The notes: generated from the sequence alone by a model not told the origin. Counted from the stretch's first letter, positions 24,866 through 35,242 are shown. The stretch: DNA of 46,671 nt from UBA2287 sp037442025 (GCA_037442025.1 JBBIRB010000020.1:1-46671); one strand, 5' to 3'. Translations and numbers: made by a program.

Positions 24866-26902
24866 ATGAAAGTCCGATTATTACTCCTATTTGTTATTTG
24901 TTGTGGACTTGCAACCCTTTATGGCTGTAAGCAATGCCGAAAAAGTAATGCAACCTTCAACGTTTCGCAAATGGACCCATCGATACTACCCGGCGTTGAT
25001 TTTTTTGCATATGCTAACGGGAATTGGATTAAAAATACAACAATACCTGAAGATAAGGGCCGCTATGGATCGTTCGATCAGCTTCAGGAGGAAAACAATA
25101 TTCACCTTAAATCAATCTTCGAAAAAGGAGCCAAAAAGGATTGGCCCAAAGGTAGCCCTTGGCAAAAAATTGGGGATTTCTACAAATCGGGAATGGATAC
25201 TGTTAGCATAGAATTAAAAGGGTTAGCCCCTATACAGCAAGAATTAGATGAAATTCAGGCCATTACAAACGCAAAACAGATTCCTGCAATTATTGCTAAA
25301 CTTCATACTATTCGCGCTTTTCCATTATTTGCAATTAACGCCAACCCCGACAGGAAAAATAGCAATCAGGTGGTTCTCAGCATCTATCAGGGTGGGCTTG
25401 GTCTTCCCGACCGCGACTATTACTTGGGTACCGACGAACGTTCGCAGGAAATTAGGGATGAGTACCTAATTCACCTTTCAAAAGTATTTATTCTGTTAGG
25501 AAATAGCGAATTGGTAGCGAAGGACCTAGCAAAGAGAACAATGGATTTCGAAACCCGTTTGGCCAAGGTATCCTTAACAAGGCTCGAGCGCAGAAATCCT
25601 AACAAAACCTATAATAAGGTTTCTATTACTGAAATACAAAACATCAGTTCTCAGTTTAACTGGCAAATTTATTTCGATGGGATTGGAATTGATGTTCCAT
25701 CCGAAATGGTAATCGACAACCCTATCTTTTACGCAGAAATTAGCCAAATGCTTAACGATACTGACATATTAACGTGGCGTACGTATTTAACGTGGAATTT
25801 GGTTAACCGCTACTCTCCTTACCTATCTTCGGGTTTTGTTGACCAGCAATTCAATTTTTATGGCAACAAACTTTCTGGAAACATTAAAAACAAACCCCGA
25901 TGGGAACGCGTTGCCCAATCGGCAAACATTACCATTGGTGAGGTTGTTGGTCAGGCCTTTGTTGAGGAAATGTTTCCACCCGAAGCCAAAACAAAAATGC
26001 TCGAACTTGTTGCCAACCTTAGGCAAGCCTTTGCTGAAAGAATAAACAATTTGGTATGGATGTCGGAACAAACCAAAACTAGGGCCCTCGGAAAGTTAGA
26101 TGCAATGAATGTTAAAGTTGGCTACCCCGATAAATGGAAAGACTACTCGGCTCTCGATTTCGATGCAAGTTGCTATGCAACAAATGTTAAAAGGGCCATG
26201 ACATTCAATTTTACTGAAAACATAAAAAAACTGGGCAAACCGGTCGATAAAACCGAATGGTTTATGACTCCACAAACTGTAAATGCGTACTATAGCCCAA
26301 CGCTTAACGAAATTGTTTTTCCAGCTGCTATTTTACAACCTCCTTTCTTTAGCATTCATGCCGACGATGCTTTAAATTATGGTGCAATTGGTGTAGTAAT
26401 AGGACATGAAATAACCCATGGGTTCGACGATCAAGGCCGTTTATATAATAAAGATGGAAATCTGGAGGATTGGTGGGAACCCGCCGACTCAGAAAAATTC
26501 AATGAGCTTACACAAACCCTAATCGATCAGTATAGTGCCTTTGTTGCAATAAACGATATGAAACTGGATGGTAAGTTGACTCTTGGTGAAAACATTGCCG
26601 ACTATGGGGGGCTTACCATATCGTACCATGCCCTTCAGAAAGCTCTCAACACTAAAAAAAGACCAGGAAAAATCGATGGCTTTACTCCTGAGCAACGATT
26701 CTTCCTGTCCTATGCTAACGTTTGGAAGCAGGTTATACGCGACAAGGAACTGATGCGGAGAGTAAAAGAAGATGTACACTCACCGGGCAGATTTAGAGTA
26801 AATGGGGCACTATTCAACATTCCAGAGTTTTACAATGCCTTCGATATTAAAGAAACAGATCCTTTATACCGATCGCCCGAACAGCGTCCTCAAATCTGGT
26901 AA
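24866..26902 (+). CDS. M13-family metallopeptidase lipoprotein (PepO-like)
   Basis: A 678-residue neprilysin-family enzyme. Lipobox L-Y-G-C puts the lipid on C21. Zinc site H-E-I-T-H (H514, E515, H518) with third ligand E575 in E-N-I-A-D; the C-terminus ends in a Trp (R-P-Q-I-W), as in the family. It cleaves small peptides in the periplasm or at the cell surface. N-A-Y-Y-S-P (about 472-477) is the family's substrate-binding segment. The 3' end overlaps the convergent YyaL-type gene by 13 bp. Confidence 0.9.
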   Translation: MKVRLLLLFVICCGLATLYGCKQCRKSNATFNVSQMDPSILPGVDFFAYANGNWIKNTTIPEDKGRYGSFDQLQEENNIHLKSIFEKGAKKDWPKGSPWQKIGDFYKSGMDTVSIELKGLAPIQQELDEIQAITNAKQIPAIIAKLHTIRAFPLFAINANPDRKNSNQVVLSIYQGGLGLPDRDYYLGTDERSQEIRDEYLIHLSKVFILLGNSELVAKDLAKRTMDFETRLAKVSLTRLERRNPNKTYNKVSITEIQNISSQFNWQIYFDGIGIDVPSEMVIDNPIFYAEISQMLNDTDILTWRTYLTWNLVNRYSPYLSSGFVDQQFNFYGNKLSGNIKNKPRWERVAQSANITIGEVVGQAFVEEMFPPEAKTKMLELVANLRQAFAERINNLVWMSEQTKTRALGKLDAMNVKVGYPDKWKDYSALDFDASCYATNVKRAMTFNFTENIKKLGKPVDKTEWFMTPQTVNAYYSPTLNEIVFPAAILQPPFFSIHADDALNYGAIGVVIGHEITHGFDDQGRLYNKDGNLEDWWEPADSEKFNELTQTLIDQYSAFVAINDMKLDGKLTLGENIADYGGLTISYHALQKALNTKKRPGKIDGFTPEQRFFLSYANVWKQVIRDKELMRRVKEDVHSPGRFRVNGALFNIPEFYNAFDIKETDPLYRSPEQRPQIW

Positions 26903-28926
26903 AGTTTATTTTCTGTAATTGCCTTAATAATATCCTCTAAACGAGTAGTTTTAGGTAAACACTTGTTGCCAAAACATAATTGATAGTAGCCTGCTTCAAT
27001 TGTTCGGGGAACTATGGCCAAAGTACTCGCATCGTTGCCTAAATACGGAAAAAGGTTTGGGTAATATTGGCAATTACTTAGTAAACCTATTAAATTTTGC
27101 CGAGAATAGTTCGATGCAAATCCAACTTCCGCTAACGCTAAAGTCTTCTTTAGCAAAAGTGAGGCCCATCGGAATACGTAGGGACCACTTACAACAAGTT
27201 GTTTTTGCATATTAACAAGCATTTGATCAGAAGTTTTTAAGTATTGCTCTTTTCTTAAATACACTCCCAATGCAAAAAAGTTTTCGGCCATTACAGCTGA
27301 GGAAGAAGGAATTACTCCATCTGCAAGTTCCATTTTTCGAACGATTAAATGGTCGTGCTGTTCCAAAGAGTAAAAAAGCATTCCCGATTTATCATCGTAA
27401 AAATTTCTGAGTACATACTCGGCCATCTTGTTGGCTTTTGCTAACCATGCTTCGTTAAAGGTAACCTTGTACAATGAAATGTAGGTTTCAGCTAGCATTG
27501 CATAATCGTCTAAGAAACCATTAATTTTCGATAATCCCTTACAGCGGATTCTAAGTAAATTTCCGTTAACAATTAAATAGCTTTCGATAAAAGATACTAT
27601 CTGTAACGCTTTATTAAGAAACATTTCGTCGTTGAATGAAATGTATGCATTAATGAAAGCCGATGCCAATAGGGCATTCCATGAAGCAATTAATTTATCA
27701 TCGGTAATGGGTCGTTGCCTTCCATTCCTGAATTTTAGCATCAGCTCTCTGGATTCAACCAGTCGTTTTTGTGCCAACTCAGCATCGAGTAACAAAACGC
27801 AGGCTGCTTCGGAAATTTTTGTGCATTTTCGTAAAACACTCTTTCCTTTATGATTTCCTATAGCCGAAACGCCATAAACAATGGAAAAAAGATTTTTATT
27901 TTCTCCTAAAATGGTATCAATCTCATTTTGTGACCATGTGTAAAATGCACCCTCAACGCCTTCGCTGTCGGCATCAATGGCACTAAAGAAACCTCCTTCG
28001 GTCGACTGCATTTCGTTAAAAAGGAATTGAGCGGTTTCATAAACGACCCGTTTAAATTCTTCTTTAGAAAATGATGAATATGCTAAAGAGTAAAGTTGAA
28101 GCAGCTGTGCATTGTCGTAAAGCATTTTCTCGAAATGGGGAACTTCCCAGCGCTCATCGACCGAATAGCGAAAAAATCCGCCTCCTAAGTGGTCGTATAT
28201 ACCACCGTTTGCAATTTGATTGAGGGTTGTATTTACAAATTCTTTGATACTATCTTCACTTTTCAATGCTGAATAACGAAGCAGAAATTCGATTGAACCG
28301 GGCATAGGAAATTTTGGGGCACCTTTAGTACCGCCATTTTTGCTATCGAAATACTTTTCCCAATTTTTCACATACTCACTTAGCAAGAGCAATCTCCCAT
28401 CATTACTTAAATCCTCCTTTTCTTTTACAACTTCGGTTTTCTTTATTCCCTGGGTTAATTCGTTGGCAACCTCAACAACCCTTAACGGGTCCGATTGCCA
28501 TGTTGCATTTAAGCCTTGTAGTATATCTACCCAACCTTCTTTTGGGAAATATGTTCCACCAAAAACGGGTCGGCCATCGGGAAGCGCAAAGCAATTCAAT
28601 GGCCAACCTCCGGAACGGGTAATTATTTGAATGGCATTCATGTATATCTGATCCACATCGGGGCGCTCCTCCCGATCAACCTTAACACAAATGAAATGGG
28701 AGTTCATTAATTGTGCAACTTCCTCGTTAGAAAAAACTTCATTTTCCATTACGTGGCACCAATGGCAACTACTATAACCTATGCTAATGAGCATTAACTT
28801 ATTCTGCTGCCTAGCCAATTCGAATGCTTTATTTCCCCAAGGTAACCAGTTAACCGGGTTATTTGCATGCTGAAGTAAATACGTACTTGTTTCGTTGGCT
28901 AGATCATTGGTGTATTTCAAATCCAT
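26890..28926 (-). CDS. YyaL/DUF255-type thioredoxin-fold protein
   Basis: A 678-residue protein with an N-terminal DUF255 thioredoxin-like domain (about 1-170): N-P-V-N-W-L-P-W and the redox motif C-H-W-C-H (C54, C57), followed by a long alpha/alpha-barrel region resembling glycoside-hydrolase-like folds (about 200-600). This is the YyaL/SSP411 (spermatogenesis-associated 20) family, length normal. Cytoplasmic. Function not established. Its 3' end overlaps the M13 peptidase gene tail to tail. Confidence 0.85.
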   Translation of the reverse strand: MDLKYTNDLANETSTYLLQHANNPVNWLPWGNKAFELARQQNKLMLISIGYSSCHWCHVMENEVFSNEEVAQLMNSHFICVKVDREERPDVDQIYMNAIQIITRSGGWPLNCFALPDGRPVFGGTYFPKEGWVDILQGLNATWQSDPLRVVEVANELTQGIKKTEVVKEKEDLSNDGRLLLLSEYVKNWEKYFDSKNGGTKGAPKFPMPGSIEFLLRYSALKSEDSIKEFVNTTLNQIANGGIYDHLGGGFFRYSVDERWEVPHFEKMLYDNAQLLQLYSLAYSSFSKEEFKRVVYETAQFLFNEMQSTEGGFFSAIDADSEGVEGAFYTWSQNEIDTILGENKNLFSIVYGVSAIGNHKGKSVLRKCTKISEAACVLLLDAELAQKRLVESRELMLKFRNGRQRPITDDKLIASWNALLASAFINAYISFNDEMFLNKALQIVSFIESYLIVNGNLLRIRCKGLSKINGFLDDYAMLAETYISLYKVTFNEAWLAKANKMAEYVLRNFYDDKSGMLFYSLEQHDHLIVRKMELADGVIPSSSAVMAENFFALGVYLRKEQYLKTSDQMLVNMQKQLVVSGPYVFRWASLLLKKTLALAEVGFASNYSRQNLIGLLSNCQYYPNLFPYLGNDASTLAIVPRTIEAGYYQLCFGNKCLPKTTRLEDIIKAITENKLYQI

Positions 28927-29022
28927 CTATCTTCTCTTTTTATACATAATATATCCAATAACAAAGGTCGTTAATAAAAGTTGATTACCTCTGCTAGGTT
29001 GGTTTTTCCAAAACCAATTAAA

Positions 29023-29053
29023 TTTGGTATTCCGTTTGCTTTAGATAAATTTG
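29023..29053 (+). promoter_or_regulatory. promoter for the LysM protein gene
   Basis: TTTG at 29023-29026 and TAAATTTG at 29046-29053 with a 19-bp spacer match the Bacteroidota promoter exactly. Start near 29060, leader of about 35 nt. Confidence 0.65.
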
Positions 29054-29094
29054 TAAAAAAAAACCTAAAGGTTTATTGATATTAGAACAAAAAA

Positions 29095-31026
29095 ATGAAA
29101 ATAACTATGAAGTTAATAATTATTCTATTTACCCTAGCAACTACAGTTATTATTCAGATACCCATATTTGGGCAGAATGAAACGGGAACTAGTGTAAAAA
29201 GATCGACCGATAAAGTAAAAATTGAGGGTAAATACTATTTCATTCATATTGTTCGGAAAGGGGAAACATTATACTCAATTAGCAAGGCCTATAATGTTTC
29301 ACAAATGGAGATTGCTATGGAAAACCCAGATATTTATTTGGGTATCCAGATTGATCAGGCTTTGAAAATTCCTATAAACGAAAATTCGAACCTATACTCG
29401 GATAAGGACAAGGATGATGATTTCATTTATCATATTGTTCGTAAGGGGGAAACACTTTTCGGATTATCGAAAAAATATTCGGTTCCCATCGAGAAGATTA
29501 TTGAAATTAATCCTGAAGTTGAAACGGGAATTAAGATTAGTCAGGTTGTACTAATACCTAAAGAAAAACTTACAAAACCTAAACCCCAAACCCTGAGCGA
29601 AGGAGAAAGATTTATATACCATGAGGTTCAACCCAAGGAAGGTTTTTATTCAATCACTCGACGTTACGGTGTAAGTGAGCAAACCATTCGCCGCTTTAAT
29701 TCCGATTTGGTTGCCAATGGTTTGAAATTAGGAACCATACTCCGTATTCCAAAAAATGTTACTGATAGTATTCCTGATATTGTTTTGGTGCCCCCTAAAG
29801 CTGATGGAATGCCTGAATTGCCAAAATTAGTAACTGAACCTACTTGCAACCCCGATAGGGTAATGCAAAGTAAAAAGCAAAGCTATAATGTTGCTCTTCT
29901 CCTTCCATTTTACACAAACGAGTTCGAGAGTTCCGATACTGCTAAAACTTCGAGGGGTAGAAACACAAGCACTGGAAAAAAAGAGATTCCACAGCGTTCC
30001 ATTAACTTTTTAGATTTTTATCAGGGAGCAATGCTTGCGTTGGATAGTTTGAAGAAAATTGGGATGAATATTAACCTTTACGTTTTCGACACAAATAAAA
30101 GTGAATCAGACACTAAAAATCTTATAAAAGAATCTGGAATTCAGAATGCAGACCTTATAATAGGGCCCGTTTATCCCGAGGTAATTAAACCGATTCTTAC
30201 ATTTGCTAACGAGAAACGCATACCAGTTATTTCGCCTTTACTATCGAGCAGTTTTCTCCTTAATAAAAATCCATACCTCTTTCAGGTTACACCATCGTTT
30301 CAAACTCAATTGCAAAGTTTCTCAAACACAGTTAATTTTTGCAGTGGCCAGAACATAGTTATTATCCACGATGCGGACAGCACCAATAATGGAATGTTGA
30401 ATAATTTTAAAGAACTAATTAAAAGTAGAATTCAAAGCTGCGAAAATGCTAACGATATTCACTTTAAAGAGGTAACTTACCAAGCCGGTAGTCCAACTCC
30501 TGAAATAATTGAAAAGATTAGTCATAGTTTAACTCTCGAAAAAGAGAATATAATAATTGTACCCTCGAACAACGAGGCCTTTGTAGCCGATTTACTTGGG
30601 AACCTTAATACTCTTTCATCATATTATAAGTATCAAATCAGCCTATATGGCTTTCCCCGTTGGCAACGATTCAGAAGCGTACAGCTTGAATACTTTTACC
30701 AACTCCAACTGCATTTATTCTCACCGCACTACGTTAATTATAATGATGTTCGAGCCATTCAGTTTGTTAATGATTATAGAAGCAAATACAGAGTTGAACC
30801 ATCAACATTCTCATTTCAGGGTTACGATGTAATGTTTTATTTTTTAAGTGCTCTTAATGAATTTGGAAAAGAGTTTCCCCTCTGCTTAATCCATCACAAA
30901 CCCAAATTAATTCAAACAGAATACAATTTTATTCGCACGGGTGCCGACGATGGATTCGAAAACAATTCCATTTACCTTTTAAGGTATAATAAGGAGTTCA
31001 CTATTGAGAAAGTTACCCGAAAGTAA
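29095..31026 (+). CDS. exported LysM-repeat protein with periplasmic-binding-like domain
   Basis: A 643-residue protein. Signal peptide about 1-27 (ends I-F-G-Q). Three LysM domains follow: about 50-94 (H-I-V-R-K-G-E-T-L-Y-S-I-S-K), 111-155 (H-I-V-R-K-G-E-T-L-F-G-L-S-K) and 173-217 (a divergent Y-S-I-T-R-R-Y-G-V-S). A type I periplasmic-binding-protein-like domain covers about 265-640 (V-A-L-L-L-P-F-Y; I-I-G-P-V-Y-P). The LysM part should hold it on peptidoglycan while the second domain binds a ligand or partner. This combination recurs in Bacteroidota. Its stop codon touches the stop codon of the convergent S46 gene. Confidence 0.85.
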   Translation: MKITMKLIIILFTLATTVIIQIPIFGQNETGTSVKRSTDKVKIEGKYYFIHIVRKGETLYSISKAYNVSQMEIAMENPDIYLGIQIDQALKIPINENSNLYSDKDKDDDFIYHIVRKGETLFGLSKKYSVPIEKIIEINPEVETGIKISQVVLIPKEKLTKPKPQTLSEGERFIYHEVQPKEGFYSITRRYGVSEQTIRRFNSDLVANGLKLGTILRIPKNVTDSIPDIVLVPPKADGMPELPKLVTEPTCNPDRVMQSKKQSYNVALLLPFYTNEFESSDTAKTSRGRNTSTGKKEIPQRSINFLDFYQGAMLALDSLKKIGMNINLYVFDTNKSESDTKNLIKESGIQNADLIIGPVYPEVIKPILTFANEKRIPVISPLLSSSFLLNKNPYLFQVTPSFQTQLQSFSNTVNFCSGQNIVIIHDADSTNNGMLNNFKELIKSRIQSCENANDIHFKEVTYQAGSPTPEIIEKISHSLTLEKENIIIVPSNNEAFVADLLGNLNTLSSYYKYQISLYGFPRWQRFRSVQLEYFYQLQLHLFSPHYVNYNDVRAIQFVNDYRSKYRVEPSTFSFQGYDVMFYFLSALNEFGKEFPLCLIHHKPKLIQTEYNFIRTGADDGFENNSIYLLRYNKEFTIEKVTRK

Positions 31027-33225
31027 TTACTGAATAATTGTCATCTCATCTACCAAGTACTTTGCTCCGGCAAATTTATCGATTACAAATAGAACGTACC
31101 GAATATCGCAAATAATTGTTCGTTGCATGGAGGGTTCATAGGTATAGTCGCAAGCCATTGCTTCGTAGTTTCCATCGAATGCAACACCAATTAAATGCCC
31201 AGAGGCATTAAGAACGGGGCTACCAGAATTTCCGTTTGTTATATCATTATCGGTAATAAAACACAGGGGCATAGTTCCGGTGCTATCGGCATAAATTCCA
31301 TAATCTCTTTTTTCCCATAAATCTATCATGCGTTCAGGTACAGCAAATACATCTTCGCTGGGATTATTCTTTTCAATTTTACCATCGAGAGTTGTGAAAT
31401 AGCGGTATGAAACTCCATCGGTTGGTTGGTATCCGATTACTTTTCCATAGGATACGCGTAAGGTTGAATTAGCATCGGGATAAAATAATTTATCGGGGTT
31501 CATTTGAATGATTCCTTTTGTAAAACTTCGCATAGCAAATTTGAATTCTGGAGCGAGCAAGGCTACCGAATCCTGAATTTGTTTCATTAAAAGTTCGTAT
31601 GACATGTTTAGCATAAAGAGTGGATCGTTAGCTAAACTATCGATTGAAGGATTTGCCAGAAATGACTTGAGGGCTTGCGGGCTGGAAATGTATGATTTTT
31701 CGAACATGTACTTTGTAACCAGAGGTATTATTAAATCTGGTGTTTCAGTTTCTTTTAACTTAATGAGTAACCCATCGGTACAGTAAGGTGGTAAATAGTT
31801 TACTAAACTCCTAAGTGCAATAGAATACAATTGCAAATCAACGTGGGAGTTGTATCCCTCATAAATTTTATCAAGGTTTTTCGAAATTCGCTTTGCTTCC
31901 TTTTTAATCTTTCTTTTCGAAGGTTTTTCGGCATACATCAGATCGAAAAGGTTAAAAATTTCATAGTAAAATTTGCTTATACCCACAGGCCAGCTGGTTA
32001 ATGCCGTTAGGCTCCTATGCAGCTCTTCGTAATGTTTCGATCCAACCTCTTTATAATAATCTTTAATAGTGGGTATCGAATTTTTATACCGATTTCGGGC
32101 AGGGTAATCATTGCTTGCCCATGAAAAAAGGCTATCCTCCCTACGTTGTATGGCTTCAACCACATTAAATCGTTTCATAGCCTGAGCCTGCCAAACATCT
32201 TTCTGCCAAAAATTAACTAAACCATCGTGCGTATCGGTATAATAAATTTTCACTTTGGGGTCACTTTTCATTCCATCTTTAATAGACGCTATAAATTCAC
32301 CCCAATACTTATCTACCCAAGGTGCAACTCCATCGCGGTTAAGTAGTGCTTGCGAAGATGAACTAAAGCGGTATGTAGTTCCTGGAAACCCTAAAACCAT
32401 GGTAAAGTCACCTTCTTTTACTCCTTTTAACGAAATTGGAAAATGATGAAGTGGTTTAAGCGGAATATTCTTTTTACTGAAATTGGCAGGCATACCGTTG
32501 GGTGCGGTATAAATTCGGTACAGAGCAAAATCGCCAGTATGGCGTGGCCAATGCCAATTATCTACGTCGCCACCAAAATTACCAATAGAAGCTGGCGGAG
32601 CACCAACCAACCTTACATCTGTATATCGATTATATATGAATAGATAAAACTCGTTATGGTTGAACATGTGCACTACTCGAGCATGCACACCCTTTTCCTT
32701 ACTTTCTACAGATGATTTTATCTGCTTAATTGCGACATCAACCCGCTCAAAAAAAACTTTTGGGTCTGTTTCGTTCTCTAACCCCTGTAGCACTGTTGCC
32801 GTAACATCTTCAACCCGTTTAAGGATGAGTGCCGATTTGCCAGGAACAGGCAATTCACTACCCAAATTCTTTGCCCAGAAACCATCGCGAATGTAATTCC
32901 TATCCATGCTACTTAACGCTTGTATATCGGTTATTGCGCAATGATGATTGGTAAGCACTAAACCCTTGGATGAAATAATTTCAGCGGAGCAACCTCCATC
33001 GTCGAGAAGAACCGCGGCATCCTTAAGGCTCGAATTATTGATGCTATATATATCTTCAGCTGTAAGTTTAAAACCCATGGCCTGCATCTCTTTCACATTT
33101 CGAGAAATTTGCGAAATGAGCCACATTCCCTCATCGGCATACAACGGTAGGCATGTAAAATATATAGTTGCCAACAGAAGTAACGAGCATTTAAATGCTT
33201 TACGGAACAGCCAAAATTTTTTCAT
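31027..33225 (-). CDS. S46 family dipeptidyl-peptidase, DPP7-like
   Basis: A 732-residue exported serine peptidase. Signal peptide about 1-30. Chymotrypsin-type catalytic residues are H95 in L-T-N-H-H-C and S667 in N-G-N-S-G-S-P-V. In this family the residue in A-F-D-[G/R]-N sets specificity: Gly in DPP7 (hydrophobic P1) and Arg in DPP11 (acidic P1). Here it is Gly (G685 in A-F-D-G-N-Y), so a DPP7-type preference is predicted. It releases dipeptides from oligopeptides in the periplasm. S46 enzymes are characteristic of Bacteroidota and serve peptide-based nutrition. Confidence 0.88.
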   Translation of the reverse strand: MKKFWLFRKAFKCSLLLLATIYFTCLPLYADEGMWLISQISRNVKEMQAMGFKLTAEDIYSINNSSLKDAAVLLDDGGCSAEIISSKGLVLTNHHCAITDIQALSSMDRNYIRDGFWAKNLGSELPVPGKSALILKRVEDVTATVLQGLENETDPKVFFERVDVAIKQIKSSVESKEKGVHARVVHMFNHNEFYLFIYNRYTDVRLVGAPPASIGNFGGDVDNWHWPRHTGDFALYRIYTAPNGMPANFSKKNIPLKPLHHFPISLKGVKEGDFTMVLGFPGTTYRFSSSSQALLNRDGVAPWVDKYWGEFIASIKDGMKSDPKVKIYYTDTHDGLVNFWQKDVWQAQAMKRFNVVEAIQRREDSLFSWASNDYPARNRYKNSIPTIKDYYKEVGSKHYEELHRSLTALTSWPVGISKFYYEIFNLFDLMYAEKPSKRKIKKEAKRISKNLDKIYEGYNSHVDLQLYSIALRSLVNYLPPYCTDGLLIKLKETETPDLIIPLVTKYMFEKSYISSPQALKSFLANPSIDSLANDPLFMLNMSYELLMKQIQDSVALLAPEFKFAMRSFTKGIIQMNPDKLFYPDANSTLRVSYGKVIGYQPTDGVSYRYFTTLDGKIEKNNPSEDVFAVPERMIDLWEKRDYGIYADSTGTMPLCFITDNDITNGNSGSPVLNASGHLIGVAFDGNYEAMACDYTYEPSMQRTIICDIRYVLFVIDKFAGAKYLVDEMTIIQ

Positions 33226-33320
33226 GTACGAAAGGATTGAATTGGTCGATACACATGAATAAAACTAATCAATTTTAGAATAGCAATTGCTAAAGTGACA
33301 AAAAATTGAATGCTCAAAAC

Positions 33321-34064
33321 TTAAAAAGAAAGTGAAAAACCCAAAACTATGTAATGAAAAAGTGAAAAAGTGTAAACAGTTGAGCTATTGGCCCCTCCTT
33401 CAAGTAATCGATACCCGCAGTAAAAATTAAAATTATTGTTGGGGTTCAGCACTATGGCCAATAAAATGTCCTCTGCTCTACCCTGAGGTGCAGCAAGGGC
33501 ATCGGCATTAAGTACTATATTAAAAATTGGTGAAACTTTATAATTTACATCAAAGTTCAATAAAGGAACTAAACCCAAATCGTACTTAGCATCGCTTTTG
33601 CTTTGTGATACCATTTTAATATAAGCATCTCTAACTTTTAGGGTTGCACCAACTCCAACTTGCCAAACTTCATTTTGAACTAAAAGGTAATTATATGAAA
33701 GCCTGTAGGAGTTAAATTTGAATGTAACCTCAACAAATTCATTCTGACTAAAAAGGGTGTTTTGAAAAAACACATCGAAATTCAAGGCACCATTGTAACT
33801 TACTTTTAAAGGAGCATAAAGCAACCTTAGAGAGTGCTTTTGCTTCCAAATATATGTTGAACTTAAACGAATGAAAGGGCTAATTTCGTGCGATAATTCA
33901 TCGCTTAGCGATAAAAATGTACCATTATTGCCCGGAATACGCAGCTTGTTGCTTCCAGTTAAAACTCCCCCCGATTCCATTGTGAATTTGATCTGCGCAG
34001 TTAACGGGCGGTTTTGTACCAAAACAAATATTAAAAGCCAAATTAATATTCGAACACTAAACAT
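33321..34064 (-). CDS. exported protein, probable outer-membrane beta-barrel
   Basis: A 247-residue protein with a signal peptide (about 1-23, ends L-T-A-Q). The mature part alternates hydrophobic and polar residues in about ten predicted strands and ends with the aromatic F (G-F-S-L-S-F), as outer-membrane barrels do. No family recognised. It is 95 bp upstream of the S46 peptidase gene on the same strand and could share its transcript, but the link is weak. Confidence 0.6.
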   Translation of the reverse strand: MFSVRILIWLLIFVLVQNRPLTAQIKFTMESGGVLTGSNKLRIPGNNGTFLSLSDELSHEISPFIRLSSTYIWKQKHSLRLLYAPLKVSYNGALNFDVFFQNTLFSQNEFVEVTFKFNSYRLSYNYLLVQNEVWQVGVGATLKVRDAYIKMVSQSKSDAKYDLGLVPLLNFDVNYKVSPIFNIVLNADALAAPQGRAEDILLAIVLNPNNNFNFYCGYRLLEGGANSSTVYTFSLFHYIVLGFSLSF

Positions 34065-34152
34065 AATTTATGGCGTTTACCATGCAAATTAATCATTATT
34101 TTGTTTGCTGGCTTTTTTACTTTATAGAATATTCACTTATTTTGCCAAAAAA

Positions 34153-34794
34153 ATGGATACATTTCTAATCATAGCAATAATTGCAGCTGCTTACCTTATT
34201 GGCAGCATTCCTACAGCGGTTTGGGTAGGTAAATTTTTATTTAATATTGACATAAGAGAGCACGGAAGCAAAAATGCAGGAGCTACCAATACCATCAGGG
34301 TGTTAGGTGTAAAGGCAGGCTTACCTGTTTTTTTCATCGATGTTTTAAAAGGTTTTTTTGCTGTAAATCTTGCTATATTCATAGATATTTCTCAATCCTC
34401 CGAGGTAATTATTTTAATACAACTTGCATTAGCTTTTGCTGCCTTACTCGGGCATATATTTCCCATTTTTGCACAATTTAGAGGTGGAAAAGGAGTAGCT
34501 ACGCTTGCTGGAGTAGTTCTAGCATTGCATCCTTTTGCGACTGCTACTGCCTTCGGAATTTTTGTTCTAGTAGTTATATTAACACGCTATGTATCAATGG
34601 GTTCTATGATTGCGGGCCTCAGTTTTCCATTTATTATCGAATTCCTTTTCAATAATAGTAGCCATACACTACTTATTTTCTCAATAATTGTGGCTTTACT
34701 CCTAATTGTTACTCATATTAAGAATATTAAAAGGCTAGTAAAGGGCGAAGAATCGAAATTTCGATTCAATAAGCACAACAACACAACCCCTTAA
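34153..34794 (+). CDS. plsY: glycerol-3-phosphate acyltransferase PlsY
   Basis: A 213-residue integral membrane enzyme with about five helices and the PlsY signatures: Y-L-I-G-S-I-P-T-A (14-22), H-G-S-K-N-A-G-A-T-N (about 37-46) and G-H-I-F-P-I-F-A-Q-F-R-G-G-K-G-V-A-T (about 104-121). It transfers acyl groups from acyl-phosphate to glycerol-3-phosphate, the first step of phospholipid synthesis. ATG 34153 is preferred over an in-frame TTG 48 nt upstream because PlsY begins directly with its first helix. Confidence 0.92.
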   Translation: MDTFLIIAIIAAAYLIGSIPTAVWVGKFLFNIDIREHGSKNAGATNTIRVLGVKAGLPVFFIDVLKGFFAVNLAIFIDISQSSEVIILIQLALAFAALLGHIFPIFAQFRGGKGVATLAGVVLALHPFATATAFGIFVLVVILTRYVSMGSMIAGLSFPFIIEFLFNNSSHTLLIFSIIVALLLIVTHIKNIKRLVKGEESKFRFNKHNNTTP

Positions 34795-34849
34795 CATTAA
34801 ATTAATACAAAGCTATTTTTAAAGTAATATTACCATAAACCTTGCGGAT

Positions 34850-34857
34850 TACTTTTG
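34850..34857 (+). promoter_or_regulatory. -7 element TACTTTTG before the small regulatory-fold protein
   Basis: Exact TAnnTTTG match 22 bp before the ATG at 34880. No TTTG at normal spacing upstream, so the -33 side is weak. Confidence 0.45.
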
Positions 34858-34879
34858 TTTCGTATAAAAATTAAAAGCC

Positions 34880-35218
34880 ATGAAAAAAGTAATCTTTCTG
34901 TTCGCAGCATTACTATTAGCAACAACCAGTTTTTCTGAAGAAAATAAAGTTGAAAAGGCTGATAAAGCCAACTCAATTAACGTAAAGTTTTCTGGAAAAG
35001 TGATTGATTCGACCAATGGCGAAGCTTTAGCTGGCGCAGCTATTATGGTAGAAGGTTCGGGCGAAATTGCCTATACCGACTTCGAAGGGAACTTTGAAAT
35101 AAACAGCGTTGAAACGAGCCAAGTTAACTTAATTGTAAGTTTGATTAGTTACGAAAAAATAAAGTTAAATGCATCAACCGATGCCAAAGATCTTAAAGTG
35201 CTGTTAAAGCCATTATAA
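34880..35218 (+). CDS. small exported CarboxypepD_reg-like domain protein
   Basis: A 112-residue protein: signal peptide about 1-19, a short charged linker, then one carboxypeptidase-regulatory-like Ig-type domain (about 35-112; F-S-G-K-V-I-D-S-T-N-G-E-A-L-A-G-A, Y-T-D-F-E-G-N-F). This is the plug-preceding domain usually found at the N-terminus of TonB-dependent transporters or attached to proteases; here it stands alone. It could be a truncated relative or an independent secreted module. The downstream palindromic element, with its T-run, may serve as its terminator. Confidence 0.7.
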   Translation: MKKVIFLFAALLLATTSFSEENKVEKADKANSINVKFSGKVIDSTNGEALAGAAIMVEGSGEIAYTDFEGNFEINSVETSQVNLIVSLISYEKIKLNASTDAKDLKVLLKPL

Positions 35219-35242
35219 GAAAATAATAGCATTCTGAATAAA

